Position numbers and translations under genes: made by a program
NCBI GenBank assembly: GCA_017847725.1
Contig: JAGAXW010000033.1
Location: 1-55,611, forward strand
Reading direction: 5' to 3'
Length of the DNA: 55,611 nucleotides
Source of the DNA: Prevotella sp.
GTDB taxonomy: Bacteria > Bacteroidota > Bacteroidia > Bacteroidales > Bacteroidaceae
In this document: in pieces, positions 20,407 to 28,972 of the stretch
Layout: every line of letters starts with the position of its first letter
Numbering within the stretch: the first letter of the stretch is position 1
Notes under the pieces: generated by a model
Database searches by the model: none
Seen by the model: only the letters and a program-made list of their open reading frames with translations
Told to the model about the DNA's origin: nothing

Positions 20407-20414
20407 TAAATTTG
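20407..20414 (+). promoter_or_regulatory. -7 element of the uracil-DNA glycosylase-family gene
   Basis: TAAATTTG lies 28 bp before the plus-strand start codon and is divergent from the hrpB -7 element. The two face away from each other across about 20 bp. Confidence 0.55.
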
Positions 20415-20442
20415 CCTCTTCGTTTTAGGAACATTTATCAGT

Positions 20443-21078
20443 ATGCACCAGAAATCGTATCTGAACACCGAGAACATTGAGCGGAGCCACGACGGCGTAG
20501 AGTATCACCCGCTGCGGCCGTTTCTGCCAGAGAATGCACGAGTGCTGTTCCTGGGCAGTTTTCCGCCGCAGCGCAAGCGGTGGTGCATGGACTTCTACTA
20601 CCCCAACTTCATTAACGACCACTGGCGCATCGAGGGGGCGGTATTCTTTGGTGACCGTAACCGATTCGTGGACGAGGAGCACAAGCGGTTCCGGCTCGAT
20701 GACATCGTGGCGTTCTGCCATGAGAAGGGCATCGCGTTCTTCGACACCTCGACGGCCGTCAGACGTTTGCAGGACAATGCGTCAGACAAGTTCTTAGAGG
20801 TGGTGGAGGCAACGGATGTCCGGGCACTGATAGCCCACCTGCCTCACCTGCGAGCCGTCGTCACCACGGGCGAGAAAGCTACCGAGACGCTGTGTACGTC
20901 GCTCGACATTCCCACGATGCCAAAGGTAAACACATGTGTGGATATTCCTAACGTGAAGGCTCAAGACGGCGAGCAGATAGTGCTCTACCGGTTGCCGTCA
21001 TCTTCAAGGGCCTATCCCTTGGCGTTCGACAAGAAAGTAGAGGCGTACCGGCAGATGTTCGAGCGCTATGTGGATTGA
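20443..21078 (+). CDS. Uracil-DNA glycosylase-family protein
   Basis: A 211-residue protein of the uracil-DNA glycosylase superfamily, thought to excise uracil or related damaged bases. The core strand VLFLGSFPP near residue 30 takes the place of the canonical GxxPG loop. FYYPNFINDHWRI follows, and VVTTGEKATETL near 140 matches the second core strand. RLPSSSRAYP near the C-terminus corresponds to the DNA-intercalating H/R-P-S-S-type loop of the superfamily. It stands alone in front of pgeF (15 bp gap), with which it may be cotranscribed. Which base it removes cannot be told here. Confidence 0.75.
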   Translation: MHQKSYLNTENIERSHDGVEYHPLRPFLPENARVLFLGSFPPQRKRWCMDFYYPNFINDHWRIEGAVFFGDRNRFVDEEHKRFRLDDIVAFCHEKGIAFFDTSTAVRRLQDNASDKFLEVVEATDVRALIAHLPHLRAVVTTGEKATETLCTSLDIPTMPKVNTCVDIPNVKAQDGEQIVLYRLPSSSRAYPLAFDKKVEAYRQMFERYVD

Positions 21079-21093
21079 CAAAGATGAAACAAA

Positions 21094-21876
21094 ATGACTG
21101 AGGTACAATTACATCATTACGAGATGGGTGCGGACGTGGTGGCCTTCAGCACCACGCGACGGGGCGGATGCAGCACGGACAAGTACGCGTCGTTTAACAT
21201 CAACCGCTATTGTGGCGACAGCGAGGAGCATGTGGTGCGCAACCGCGAGGCACTGTGCCAACAGCTGGGCATCAGCAACGACCGCCTCATCATGCCCCAC
21301 CAGACGCACGACACCCGTGTGGTCTGTATCGACGAAGCACTCTTGTCGCTCACGATGACTGAACGACAGACGGCCTTGGAGGGTGTCGATGCGCTGATGA
21401 CCGACATGCCAGGCGTATGCATCGGTGTGAGCACGGCCGACTGCATCCCTCTCCTACTCTACGACCCTCGGCATCATGTGGTCTGTGCCATCCATGCCGG
21501 CTGGCGAGGTACGGTGGCACGCATCGTAGAGAAGGCAGTAAGCGCCATGACCAAGACCTACGGCACCCAGCCCTTCGACCTCGTAGCACAAATCGGGCCT
21601 GGCATCAGCCTCGACAGTTTCGAGGTAGGCCAAGAGGTCTACGATGCCTTTGCCGCTGCCGGTTTCGATATGAAGGAGATAAGCAGACTATATACGAAGT
21701 GGCACATCGACTTGCCCGAATGCAACCGTCAGCAGCTCATAACCAGCGGACTACGTACAGACCGCATCACGCTCAGTGGCATCTGCACGTACAAAGCCTG
21801 CGACACCTTCTTCTCTGCCCGACGACTGGGCATCGAGTCGGGGCGCATCTTCACCGGCATCCTAATAAACACTTGA
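21094..21876 (+). CDS. pgeF: Peptidoglycan editing factor PgeF (YfiH/laccase-domain family)
   Basis: A cytoplasmic purine-nucleoside phosphorylase-like fold enzyme that, in E. coli, removes wrongly built UDP-MurNAc-L-Ser. The metal-site residues are visible: MPHQTHDTRVV (His near 69), STADCIPLL (Cys near 117) and AIHAGWRGT (His near 134). Other family marks are IGPGISLDSFEVG and ICTYK near the end. At 260 residues it is standard. It starts 15 bp after the glycosylase-family gene and is followed 27 bp later by the transporter gene. Confidence 0.92.
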   Translation: MTEVQLHHYEMGADVVAFSTTRRGGCSTDKYASFNINRYCGDSEEHVVRNREALCQQLGISNDRLIMPHQTHDTRVVCIDEALLSLTMTERQTALEGVDALMTDMPGVCIGVSTADCIPLLLYDPRHHVVCAIHAGWRGTVARIVEKAVSAMTKTYGTQPFDLVAQIGPGISLDSFEVGQEVYDAFAAAGFDMKEISRLYTKWHIDLPECNRQQLITSGLRTDRITLSGICTYKACDTFFSARRLGIESGRIFTGILINT

Positions 21877-21903
21877 CAAAAAATCTAAATACACGTTATC
21901 AAA

Positions 21904-22830
21904 ATGAAGAAACTCTGTCGTTACATTTCCGACTATATGGCCGTACTGGTGTTGGCGGCTGCCGTGCTGGCACTGTGTTTCCCCGCGACGCTCGGGCAAA
22001 TCCGGCCCACGGTCATTAACTATCTGTTGGGCGTGGTGATGTTTGGCATGGGCATGACGCTCAACCTCCACGACTTCCGTATCGTATTCAGTCGGCCGAA
22101 AGATGTCATCACGGGCTGTCTGGCACAGTTTACGGTGATGCCGCTACTGGCATGGGCACTCACCCGCCTCTTCTCGCTCGACGAGGCGCTGGCGCTGGGC
22201 GTGGTGCTCGTAGGCTGCTGTCCCGGAGGCACGGCCTCGAACGTCATCACCTATCTGGCCAAGGGCGACCTGGCACTGTCGGTAGGCATGACGGGCGTCT
22301 CCACGCTACTCGCACCTTTCCTGACTCCGCTGCTTACATGGGCATTGGCGGGCAAGAGCGTCGACGTGAATGTGGCCAGCATGTTTCTCAGCATCCTCTG
22401 GGTGGTCATCCTGCCCATCGCCGTCGGTCTGCTGGTGAAGTGGCTGTGGCCGCGACTCACCGAACGGGCCACCGACTATCTGCCCGCCTTCTCGTCACTG
22501 GCCATCGCCTTCATCGTGTCCATCGTCATCGCCGCCAATGCCGAGAAACTGCTGGCGGGCGGACTGATCATCGTGCTTGTGGTCATGCTCCACAACGTCT
22601 GTGGACTCGCCCTAGGCTATCTCATCGGACAGGTGCTCCGGCTATCGGACCCGAAGAAGCGCGCCATCTCCATCGAGGTGGGCATGCAGAACTCGGGGCT
22701 GGCCAGCAGTCTGGCAACCATTCATTTCGCAGCCTATCCGCTGGCCACCATCCCTGGAGCCATCTTCAGCGTGTGGCACAACCTTTCGGGTGCTGCCGTG
22801 GCCTGGCTGTATCGGAGAAAGCATATTTGA
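21904..22830 (+). CDS. Bile acid:sodium symporter-family transporter
   Basis: An inner-membrane carrier of the BASS (SBF) family with about nine to ten hydrophobic segments across 308 residues. Family marks are GMGMTLNLHDF after the second segment, the GCCPGGTASNVITYLAKGD motif of the sodium-binding crossover, and EVGMQNSGLASSLA in the second half. Bacterial relatives carry bile acids, pantoate or other organic anions with sodium, so the substrate is open. It precedes bcp by 34 bp. Confidence 0.87.
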   Translation: MKKLCRYISDYMAVLVLAAAVLALCFPATLGQIRPTVINYLLGVVMFGMGMTLNLHDFRIVFSRPKDVITGCLAQFTVMPLLAWALTRLFSLDEALALGVVLVGCCPGGTASNVITYLAKGDLALSVGMTGVSTLLAPFLTPLLTWALAGKSVDVNVASMFLSILWVVILPIAVGLLVKWLWPRLTERATDYLPAFSSLAIAFIVSIVIAANAEKLLAGGLIIVLVVMLHNVCGLALGYLIGQVLRLSDPKKRAISIEVGMQNSGLASSLATIHFAAYPLATIPGAIFSVWHNLSGAAVAWLYRRKHI

Positions 22831-22864
22831 TGCACAAGAACATTTACCAAAAAAAAACAGTAAT

Positions 22865-23317
22865 ATGAACATTGGAGACAAGGCGCCCGAGATTCTGGGC
22901 AAGGACGAACAGGGACGGGACATCCGTCTGAGTGATTATCGCGGCCGCAAACTGGTACTGTACTTCTACCCAAAGGACAACACGAGTGGCTGCACCAGCG
23001 AGGCTTGCAGTCTGCGCGACCACTACGATGCGCTACAGGCGCAGGGCTACGAGGTGGTGGGCGTGAGCAAGGACTCTGCCGCCTCGCACCAGAAATTCAA
23101 GGAGAAGCACCAACTGCCTTTCCCCCTGATTGCCGACGTGGACAAGACGCTCATGGAGTCGATGGGTGCCTGGGGCGAGAAGTCGATGTACGGCAAGAAG
23201 GTGATGGGCACCATCCGCACCACCTTCGTCATCAACGAGGAGGGCATCATCGAGCAGATTCTGCAAGGCAAGCAGATTAAGACCAAGGAGCACGCTGGAC
23301 AGATTCTGGGGAAGTAG
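22865..23317 (+). CDS. bcp: Thioredoxin-dependent peroxiredoxin (Bcp/PrxQ)
   Basis: It reduces hydrogen peroxide and organic peroxides in the cytoplasm. The peroxidatic Cys43 is in YPKDNTSGCTSEAC, with the resolving Cys48 five residues later, as in classic Bcp. The start was taken at the ATG that gives MNIGDKAPEI; an upstream in-frame start would add residues absent from the family. The 150-residue length is right. Its last 41 bp overlap, on opposite strands, the 3' end of the MGMT-family gene. Confidence 0.94.
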   Translation: MNIGDKAPEILGKDEQGRDIRLSDYRGRKLVLYFYPKDNTSGCTSEACSLRDHYDALQAQGYEVVGVSKDSAASHQKFKEKHQLPFPLIADVDKTLMESMGAWGEKSMYGKKVMGTIRTTFVINEEGIIEQILQGKQIKTKEHAGQILGK

Positions 23318-23651
23318 CTTCATCCGGCTCCCACAAATGTCGCTGCATGTCCACATGGCCGTTAGCCTTGAACGTCACGCCCTCTGCCTCTAACAACAGA
23401 CGCTGGCGACTCCAGCCGGGAGCCGTGCGCCCCTCCTTGTTGACCACCCGATGGCAGGGCAGCAGCTCGGCACCGGGTGTATAGCGCAACGTGCGCCCCA
23501 CCATGCGGGAATGGCTGGGCCATCCAGCCCATGTCGCAATGGTGCCGTAGGTCGTCACCCGTCCACGCGGTATCTGACTGACAATGTTCAGCACGTCTTC
23601 CCGAAAACAGCGGACCTGTTCGGGCGTCATCTTGTCGGGATAGTATTCCAT
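23277..23651 (-). CDS. MGMT-family O6-alkylguanine repair protein (short form)
   Basis: A 124-residue protein with only the DNA-binding domain of O6-methylguanine-DNA methyltransferase. It keeps PCHRVV (Cys66), the alkyl-acceptor motif; alkyltransferase-like (Atl) proteins usually have Trp or another residue there. RGRVTTYGTIA and GRTLRYTPGAEL match the helix-turn-helix and arginine-finger region. It could be a true methyltransferase or a damage sensor. The C-terminus runs 41 bp into the opposite strand of bcp. A fragment matching its last ~33 codons recurs at 41,937-42,045. Confidence 0.85.
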   Translation of the reverse strand: MEYYPDKMTPEQVRCFREDVLNIVSQIPRGRVTTYGTIATWAGWPSHSRMVGRTLRYTPGAELLPCHRVVNKEGRTAPGWSRQRLLLEAEGVTFKANGHVDMQRHLWEPDEATSPESVQRAPWS

Positions 23652-23674
23652 CTTTCAAGAAATGTTTCAGCATG

Positions 23675-23682
23675 CAAATTTA
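23675..23682 (-). promoter_or_regulatory. -7 element of the MGMT-family gene
   Basis: The minus strand reads TAAATTTG, 24 bp before the start codon of the MGMT-family gene. A matching -33 box is not evident. Confidence 0.45.
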
Positions 23683-23760
23683 CCCATTTTCCTCTATATT
23701 CTTGCAATTCTTTGCAGTTATTTTATAAATATTGTATTTGATAATCAACAGAAAAGTTTT

Positions 23761-24858
23761 ATGCCTAAAATCATTGTAGCCATTGATTCGCTGAAGGGAT
23801 GCCTGACGTCGCAGGAGGCCAACCGGGCAGCAGCGGAGGGCATACGCAGAGTGTGGCCCGAGGCTGAGGTCGTGGAGGTGCCGGTGAGTGATGGCGGCGA
23901 GGGATTCCTGGAGGCATTCCGCGTGGCTATCGGTGGCGAAATGGTAGAGATGACGGTGCGCGACCCGCTGATGCGACCCATCAGGGCCGCCTACCTGTTG
24001 CACGACGACACGGCAGTCATTGAGATAGCACAGGCCTGCGGACTGACGCTGTTGACCGAGGAGGAGCGCAACCCGATGGTGGCGACGAGCTATGGTGTGG
24101 GGCAGTTAGTGGCGGATGCCATCAGAAGAGGCGCCAGGCATGTCATCGTAGGACTGGGCGGCAGTGCCACCAGCGATGCGGGCATGGGGATGCTGCGGGC
24201 ACTCGTCGACACATTCGCGAAAGGTGAATCATGGGACGACATCACGGTGCTGAAGCCCGTGCGCTTCACCATCGCCTCTGATGTCAGGAATCCGCTCTGT
24301 GGCGAAGAAGGGGCTGCCCATGTATTTGCGCCCCAGAAGTTTCCGGAGAGACTGGTGGAAAGGGGCATTGCGGAGGAGATACAAACCTTGGACCGCAGGG
24401 CCGCTAAGTTTGCAGAACTGTCGGCCAAGCATTTCGGGTTCAACCGCTCGAGTGCTGCCGGTGCCGGTGCTGCTGGCGGACTGGGTTACGCCTTCCTGCA
24501 ATACCTCAATGCCGACTGCCAGTCGGGCATCGACCTGCTGTTGGATACCATCCACTTCAAGGATACGGTCCGTGATGCCGACCTCGTCATCACCGGTGAG
24601 GGTGCTGCCGACCGCCAGACACTGATGGGCAAGTTGCCCGTGGGCATCCTCCGTCAAGCCGGTAGCGTGCCCGTCTGTCTGATAGCTGGGCGTATCTCCG
24701 ACAGGGCGGCACTGCTGCAAGCCGGTTTTGCCGATGCGGTATGCATCAATCCCCCCGCCCTGCCCCTCGCAGAGGCCATGCGCAAAGAGGTGGCGCAGCA
24801 GAATATTGCCAGGACTATCGGGGAATTAGTCCTTCAGACAGCCGATTGGAACCACTAA
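23761..24858 (+). CDS. Glycerate 2-kinase
   Basis: It phosphorylates D-glycerate with ATP (GarK/GlxK family). It begins MPKIIVAIDSLKG at an ATG at 23,761; upstream in-frame sequence is AT-rich and not conserved-looking. SDGGEGFLEAF near residue 42, GLGGSATSDAGMGML near 135, the GAGAAGGLGYAF segment and ITGEGAADRQT are all family marks. Length is 365 residues. It is the last clear core gene; base composition and gene content change just after it. Confidence 0.93.
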   Translation: MPKIIVAIDSLKGCLTSQEANRAAAEGIRRVWPEAEVVEVPVSDGGEGFLEAFRVAIGGEMVEMTVRDPLMRPIRAAYLLHDDTAVIEIAQACGLTLLTEEERNPMVATSYGVGQLVADAIRRGARHVIVGLGGSATSDAGMGMLRALVDTFAKGESWDDITVLKPVRFTIASDVRNPLCGEEGAAHVFAPQKFPERLVERGIAEEIQTLDRRAAKFAELSAKHFGFNRSSAAGAGAAGGLGYAFLQYLNADCQSGIDLLLDTIHFKDTVRDADLVITGEGAADRQTLMGKLPVGILRQAGSVPVCLIAGRISDRAALLQAGFADAVCINPPALPLAEAMRKEVAQQNIARTIGELVLQTADWNH

Positions 24859-24863
24859 AACGC

Positions 24864-24990
24864 CATCCTTCGGACGTTTGTAAGCATACTGAATATCTTC
24901 TATCACAAAGATTTTCTTCAATGCCTTGATATATGACGCCAATTTGGTTGTTTGGTAAGTTTTCGCTTGGTTATTTGGTAAGTATTCATT
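24864..24990 (-). pseudogene. Remnant of an ATPase gene resembling AAA/DUF4143 proteins
   Basis: A short minus-strand frame encodes LASYIKALKKIFVIEDI followed by QYAYKRP, which resembles the segment after the ATPase core in DUF4143-type ATP-binding proteins (pattern SYxxALxKIFVxED). No start codon or Walker motifs are present, so this is a fragment. It sits in the 411-bp gene-free stretch after glycerate kinase. Confidence 0.4.
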
Positions 24991-25056
24991 TGGTTATTTG
25001 TCCAGGTTCTATTCACCCATTTGACGAATAATTGTTCGCCTATTTGACGAGAAATG
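24942..25056. repeat. Degenerate 22-26 bp tandem repeats
   Basis: About five diverging units follow one another; the first three begin TTGGTTGTTTGGTAAG or TTGGTTATTTGGTAAG, and the last two contain ATTTGACGA followed by a TTCGC-like end. The array lies at the junction between the GC-rich core and the AT-rich island. Confidence 0.45.
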
Positions 25057-25064
25057 CTTTATTT

Positions 25065-25102
25065 TACTTCGGTAACCCATTTTTTTAGGCGTTACCGAAG
25101 TA
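25065..25102. repeat. Perfect 12-bp inverted repeat
   Basis: TACTTCGGTAAC (25,065-25,076) pairs exactly with GTTACCGAAGTA (25,091-25,102) around a 14-base loop. No T-run follows on either strand, so a simple terminator is not the best reading. It may be a transposon end, an attachment relic or a protein-binding site near the island edge. Confidence 0.5.
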
Positions 25103-25121
25103 GTATCATTATATTTGGGGA

Positions 25122-25223
25122 TTACACTTTTCCAGCAACTACCGCCGCCAGTGAATAGCCGCCAAATCCGAAGTCCATCAGATACCCAGCCATCCCGTTA
25201 TGATATGTATTGAGCTGCCTCAT
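25122..25223 (-). other. Tiny ORF or gene-end remnant
   Basis: A 33-codon minus-strand frame (MRQLNTYHNGMAGYL, then a Gly/Ala-rich end) has codon choices that look coding, but no family is recognised. It may be the 3' end of a lost gene. The rest of 24,859-25,269 holds only the repeats and the ATPase remnant listed separately. Confidence 0.25.
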
Positions 25224-25269
25224 TCCTTTTCTCTATATTGTCTCGTATGTTGCGATAATATCGCGACTA

Positions 25270-25500
25270 CTATTCATACTGGTTCTTCCTCCTATATTGT
25301 TCCGTCATTTCCAGAAGTTTTCTAAACTTCTCTACCCTCTCAGCCTTCATCTTTCCTGCATTCAAGGCTTTTCTATTAGCCTTCAGCCAATTCAAGTAGT
25401 CATGCTCCTCTATTCTATGTCGAGATGGATTCCGTTTGTTGGTCTCAATAAATGTCACCACCTCAATATATTTCACCATCCACCGTTCGTCTTGTGTCAT
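25270..25500 (-). CDS. Small helicase-associated (HA)-domain-like protein, copy 1
   Basis: A 76-residue basic protein that looks like one stand-alone helicase-associated domain: ERWMVKYIEVVTFIETN, then YLNWLKANRKALNAGKM, ending EQYRRKNQYE. In larger proteins HA repeats sit beside DEAD-box helicases and probably bind nucleic acid. Two relatives occur in this window: an intact one as the last gene of the module C run (44,499-44,735), and a broken one at 40,425-40,660. That pattern suggests an accessory part of defence cassettes. The gene stands alone here, downstream of module A. Confidence 0.6.
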   Translation of the reverse strand: MTQDERWMVKYIEVVTFIETNKRNPSRHRIEEHDYLNWLKANRKALNAGKMKAERVEKFRKLLEMTEQYRRKNQYE

Positions 25501-25667
25501 ATTTCAATTAACGTCGTATAAAAACTCTTTCTTTGTATATTTCCATGAGAAAGTTTGTATATATACAATTGAACCCTCCTCACCTATTGCGAGGGTAAAT
25601 ATATAAAGTTGAAGGATATTTGGCGGGGGAATATACTATGGTCAAGATTTTCGGTTAATCCACGCGG

Positions 25668-25874
25668 TTATACAAGTGACCCGTCCAGTCCGTTGGCGCA
25701 CCCGATACAATACTTCGTTCCTATAAACCGGGCATAGTCAGCCTCAAACTTCTCGTTCTCTTTTCCCTGGAGGTACCATCCCCCGTTCACCACGCGGCTC
25801 ACCGCCTCGTTAATCTCAGCTCCATGAAGAGCAGTAACGCCTTTCAAAGACAAAAAAGGAATTGTATTCATCAT
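25668..25874 (-). pseudogene. 5' stub of a DegT/DnrJ/EryC1-family sugar aminotransferase gene
   Basis: The 68 codons match the N-terminus of PLP-dependent nucleotide-sugar aminotransferases: IPFLSLKGVTALHGAEI, then GGWYLQGKENEKFEADYA and YCIGCANGLDG. The family is about 370 residues, so more than 80% is missing, including the cofactor Lys. It begins one base after the stop codon of the module A ATPase. A second, shorter stub of the same kind of gene lies on the other side of module A at 32,818-32,880. The 167 bp between this stub and the HA-domain gene hold nothing recognisable. Confidence 0.7.
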
Positions 25875-25875
25875 T

Positions 25876-27303
25876 CTATATTCTTTCTATTTTCATTTTC
25901 TTGATTGTTTCTTCAAGCTTCCTAAGCACATGTATAGAAGCCTTTATTTCTTTTTCCGTCAGGTCTGGCAAACCTTCGTGACCGTGAGAGGCCTGATGCA
26001 GGGCCACCTTTTGATAGATACTCATCGCCTGTAGGTTCTCCGATAGTTTATCAGCAGAGTTGGCCGGATTCTTGAACTTATCTATAGCACGTTTCACTTT
26101 TTCCCACTGTCTGTCAGCAGGTGCATCCTTCATAATCTGTTCTATATCTCCAAAAAGCGTTCTCAAGTCACTGATACCATGCTCATCTACATGAAATATG
26201 CGCTTCTCGCCTTTCTTCGTCACTTCATAGAGCAGTTTCGAAGTCTCTTCCCTCGCTCCTGCCATCAACATCATGGCAAACTGATGGAGCAGTACTTCAA
26301 AATATTGGCGGACATCGTTTCCTATATCTGCCACTCTTCCAGGATTGGCTTTCAACTCGTCTTCTATCTGTTTCAATCTGTCACCTCCCTGCTTTGCATA
26401 TACGTAGTGTTGATGGTTGTATTCATAGATACCCTGCCTCAACCAACAGGTGTCCTTTTCTGGATTCTCCTTTAGAAAATGGTCGCACAGATTATAGAAA
26501 CTGGTGTTATGTGTGAAAATCAACACTTGATACTTGTCAAAACAGGAGATGATATACTGATATAGAAAACTTCTGTTGGCAGTGTCGAGGCTTGTGATAA
26601 AATCATCAAGCACCAAGATTTTCCTCTTGTTCTGCCCCGTTGGAGCCAAAAGCATGATGCTTGACAGTGCCAACAAGAGATTGATAAGATGAAGTTTAGC
26701 TTCGTTAAAGTGCAGGCCAAGGTCATCATCGTATTCAAGTCCTTGTTTTTCATCCACTACTTTCAGACGGTATTCTGCATTCTGTGACTTCTCCAACCTT
26801 ACGTCTTCATAGAAATACTCCTCCAACACGCTGTTTGCCTCTCCAAGTATTGTATCGAAGAATTCTCCCGTCACATCTTGATCAATGTCATGCTTTCCCA
26901 GATACATGGATTTCAAAAGCCTCTTGATATCTATCTGCTTACGCTCTTCAAGGTTCTCACTTGCTATCATATACACATGATAATCCGAAGTGTCAAAAGA
27001 AGTGTACGGCTCATTGTTGATGGTAATTGCAGCAGCGTTGGTGGATTTCTTGTTTTTGTAGTTAATCAGCACCTGTTGCCTGGCATTCTCTCTTGCCAGC
27101 CCTGTAAGGTGGGGTGCTATTCGCTCGCGCTCGATCCTTTCACGATGGAAAACATATTTGAGTGCTTCAAATACCGAACTCTTTCCTGCCCCATTCTCAC
27201 CGTAGCACAGTATGTTCATGGGCTTACCTTCAGATGTCTCGCCGCCAAACTCTGCACCAGCCTGACCGAAAGCCTTAAAATTGGCTAATATGAGTTTCTT
27301 CAT
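25876..27303 (-). CDS. RecF/SMC-like AAA ATPase of module A
   Basis: A 475-residue P-loop ATPase: KLILANFKAFGQ opens the protein as in RecF/OLD-type ATPases, Walker A is CYGENGAGKSS near residue 40, and Walker B is KILVLDDFITSLD near 230, followed by an IFTHN segment like the H-loop. No long coiled-coil arm or nuclease domain is obvious; the C-terminal ~200 residues are helical and of unknown role. It overlaps the DUF262 gene upstream by 4 bp (ATGA), so they are translationally coupled. In defence operons such ATPases usually act as sensors or regulators of a nuclease partner; that role is inferred. Confidence 0.75.
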   Translation of the reverse strand: MKKLILANFKAFGQAGAEFGGETSEGKPMNILCYGENGAGKSSVFEALKYVFHRERIERERIAPHLTGLARENARQQVLINYKNKKSTNAAAITINNEPYTSFDTSDYHVYMIASENLEERKQIDIKRLLKSMYLGKHDIDQDVTGEFFDTILGEANSVLEEYFYEDVRLEKSQNAEYRLKVVDEKQGLEYDDDLGLHFNEAKLHLINLLLALSSIMLLAPTGQNKRKILVLDDFITSLDTANRSFLYQYIISCFDKYQVLIFTHNTSFYNLCDHFLKENPEKDTCWLRQGIYEYNHQHYVYAKQGGDRLKQIEDELKANPGRVADIGNDVRQYFEVLLHQFAMMLMAGAREETSKLLYEVTKKGEKRIFHVDEHGISDLRTLFGDIEQIMKDAPADRQWEKVKRAIDKFKNPANSADKLSENLQAMSIYQKVALHQASHGHEGLPDLTEKEIKASIHVLRKLEETIKKMKIERI

Positions 27304-28961
27304 TTCCCAATTCCTTTAACAAAAAAATCTTCAAACACCTTTTCAATATCACTCATCCTGCTCTCAAAAAGTTTACGGGTAAAGCCCGCAGGTGATGTTA
27401 TCAGACTTGTGACATCTTCAATCTGTGAGTTTGAATATGACTTAAAACGCTGCACAACGGGTGTATTTCGCTGGGGCATATCTAGTACAATACTATTGCC
27501 AAGGCTATTCAGGTCATCGTCCAATGTGGCTTGTGGCCATGCGCTGCCAAGAGAAGATACATCTACAGGTTTATTGATTTTGTCCACTTTGTAGTTTATA
27601 ACCGCCTTTTGGTCAGGATATTTCAAGTATAGATACAGTAAGGATAGCCCTTTGCGGAGTCTGCCAGGGTATTTCCACATCCACGAGTCTATTCCTTTCA
27701 CCATATAATCGTCAACTTCCATATTTGCTGCGACACGGTAAATGATGTTGTATATTTCAAATTTCACCGACATGGTGGAACCTTTATAATAGCAGTAGCG
27801 CAGCACTTTCTTCAGGAATTCTATCTGCTCTTTGTCAGTGGCATCCTTGTGGAAATAGAGGTAAACAATATAGGCATACACGGGGTTCTGGTTTGTGTAT
27901 TGTCCCAACACTTGCAGCCAAGCTGCCAAGCGGGTCGCTTCTGTGCGACGGGTATAGTAAAGCTCTATCACGTCAAGCGTCTCTTTCAATGCTTCAAGCA
28001 CCACCTCATATCCACCCGTCTTGAAAGGTGACTTGGGGTCTTTCTGGAAGAATTCACGCAAACGTTTCTCTGCAACAACGATGCCCTCTTTTCCTCTGAT
28101 GATATGGTAGTAATAACGGAACAAATCGTCTATTTTCAACTCCAAGTCATCACATCGGTTAGAAAGTGCCTTCCACTGGTCCTTAAATTCCTCTCCTTTC
28201 CCAGCTGCAAGCGACATATTATAGAGTTTTGCCTTGAATATGTCAGCATCCTGCAAGTCCATGCCTCGGTTATTAATAGTCTCAAACACCATAAGCGCAT
28301 TAGCGCGAGCTTCGTCCAGATCATCATCTTTCAGCACTATAGGCAGTACATAGACTTTTCCGATGAAATAGTCCACAAACTTGGACTGCTGAACATCATC
28401 TAAACGGGAAAAATATTCCTTCATCAGGGCATATATGGCGGCAGCATTATCTTCCACTTGTTTTGGACTGCTCTTATAATAGCTTTGCTCACCTCGAATC
28501 TTATACTCTTGATAGGATTTTTCAAAACTATCTTTACCCTTGTTCAGTATAATATCTATCTGCTCCTGATCCAGCACCTCCTTCACGTCAGAGTAGATGG
28601 CACTTACATAAGGCCCCCCTTCCTCTTCCTCATACGCCTCTACTTGTATCATCCGTTTCAAGCGGTTGTTCTGGGGATGAAGAATGTGAATCACTTTTAA
28701 GAACAGCCACAGCGTTATCAAACGTTGCTGCCCGTCCACTACCTCCGGACGATCATCATGCTCGTCTTCTGCAAGCACAATGTTGCCCAAAAAATATGAC
28801 CCCGCCTCACTATCAAATGCATCCATCACATCATCATACAACTGGCGGCATTGCTCCATTGTCCATGAGTAATGGCGCTGATAATAAGGGATAATATACC
28901 TGTTGTCGTTAGCAAATAGCGATTTCAGGTTCTTTTGTTCTGCTGATAAATATAATGCCAT
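27300..28961 (-). CDS. DUF262 (GmrS-like) protein with degenerate DUF1524-like C-terminus
   Basis: The N-terminal DUF262 domain has the signatures YIIPYYQRHYSW near residue 22 and EVVDGQQRLITLW near 75; the DGQQR motif binds and hydrolyses nucleotide in GmrSD-type enzymes. The C-terminal part keeps the frame of a DUF1524 HNH nuclease domain (SAWPQATLDDDLNSLGNS then MPQRN), but the catalytic His-x-x-Pro type motif is not found, so it may be nuclease-dead. Length is 553 residues. It lies 11 bp after the PD-(D/E)xK gene and overlaps the ATPase gene by 4 bp. The nuclease role may have passed to its neighbour. Confidence 0.75.
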   Translation of the reverse strand: MALYLSAEQKNLKSLFANDNRYIIPYYQRHYSWTMEQCRQLYDDVMDAFDSEAGSYFLGNIVLAEDEHDDRPEVVDGQQRLITLWLFLKVIHILHPQNNRLKRMIQVEAYEEEEGGPYVSAIYSDVKEVLDQEQIDIILNKGKDSFEKSYQEYKIRGEQSYYKSSPKQVEDNAAAIYALMKEYFSRLDDVQQSKFVDYFIGKVYVLPIVLKDDDLDEARANALMVFETINNRGMDLQDADIFKAKLYNMSLAAGKGEEFKDQWKALSNRCDDLELKIDDLFRYYYHIIRGKEGIVVAEKRLREFFQKDPKSPFKTGGYEVVLEALKETLDVIELYYTRRTEATRLAAWLQVLGQYTNQNPVYAYIVYLYFHKDATDKEQIEFLKKVLRYCYYKGSTMSVKFEIYNIIYRVAANMEVDDYMVKGIDSWMWKYPGRLRKGLSLLYLYLKYPDQKAVINYKVDKINKPVDVSSLGSAWPQATLDDDLNSLGNSIVLDMPQRNTPVVQRFKSYSNSQIEDVTSLITSPAGFTRKLFESRMSDIEKVFEDFFVKGIGK

Positions 28962-28972
28962 TTCCTTCTCTT

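Noticed and set aside
23277-23651. Alkyltransferase-like (Atl) protein without the acceptor Cys
   Set aside because: The motif is PCHRVV, so the acceptor Cys is present.
24942-25056. CRISPR-like array
   Set aside because: The units are tandem without spacers, diverge quickly, and there are no cas genes.
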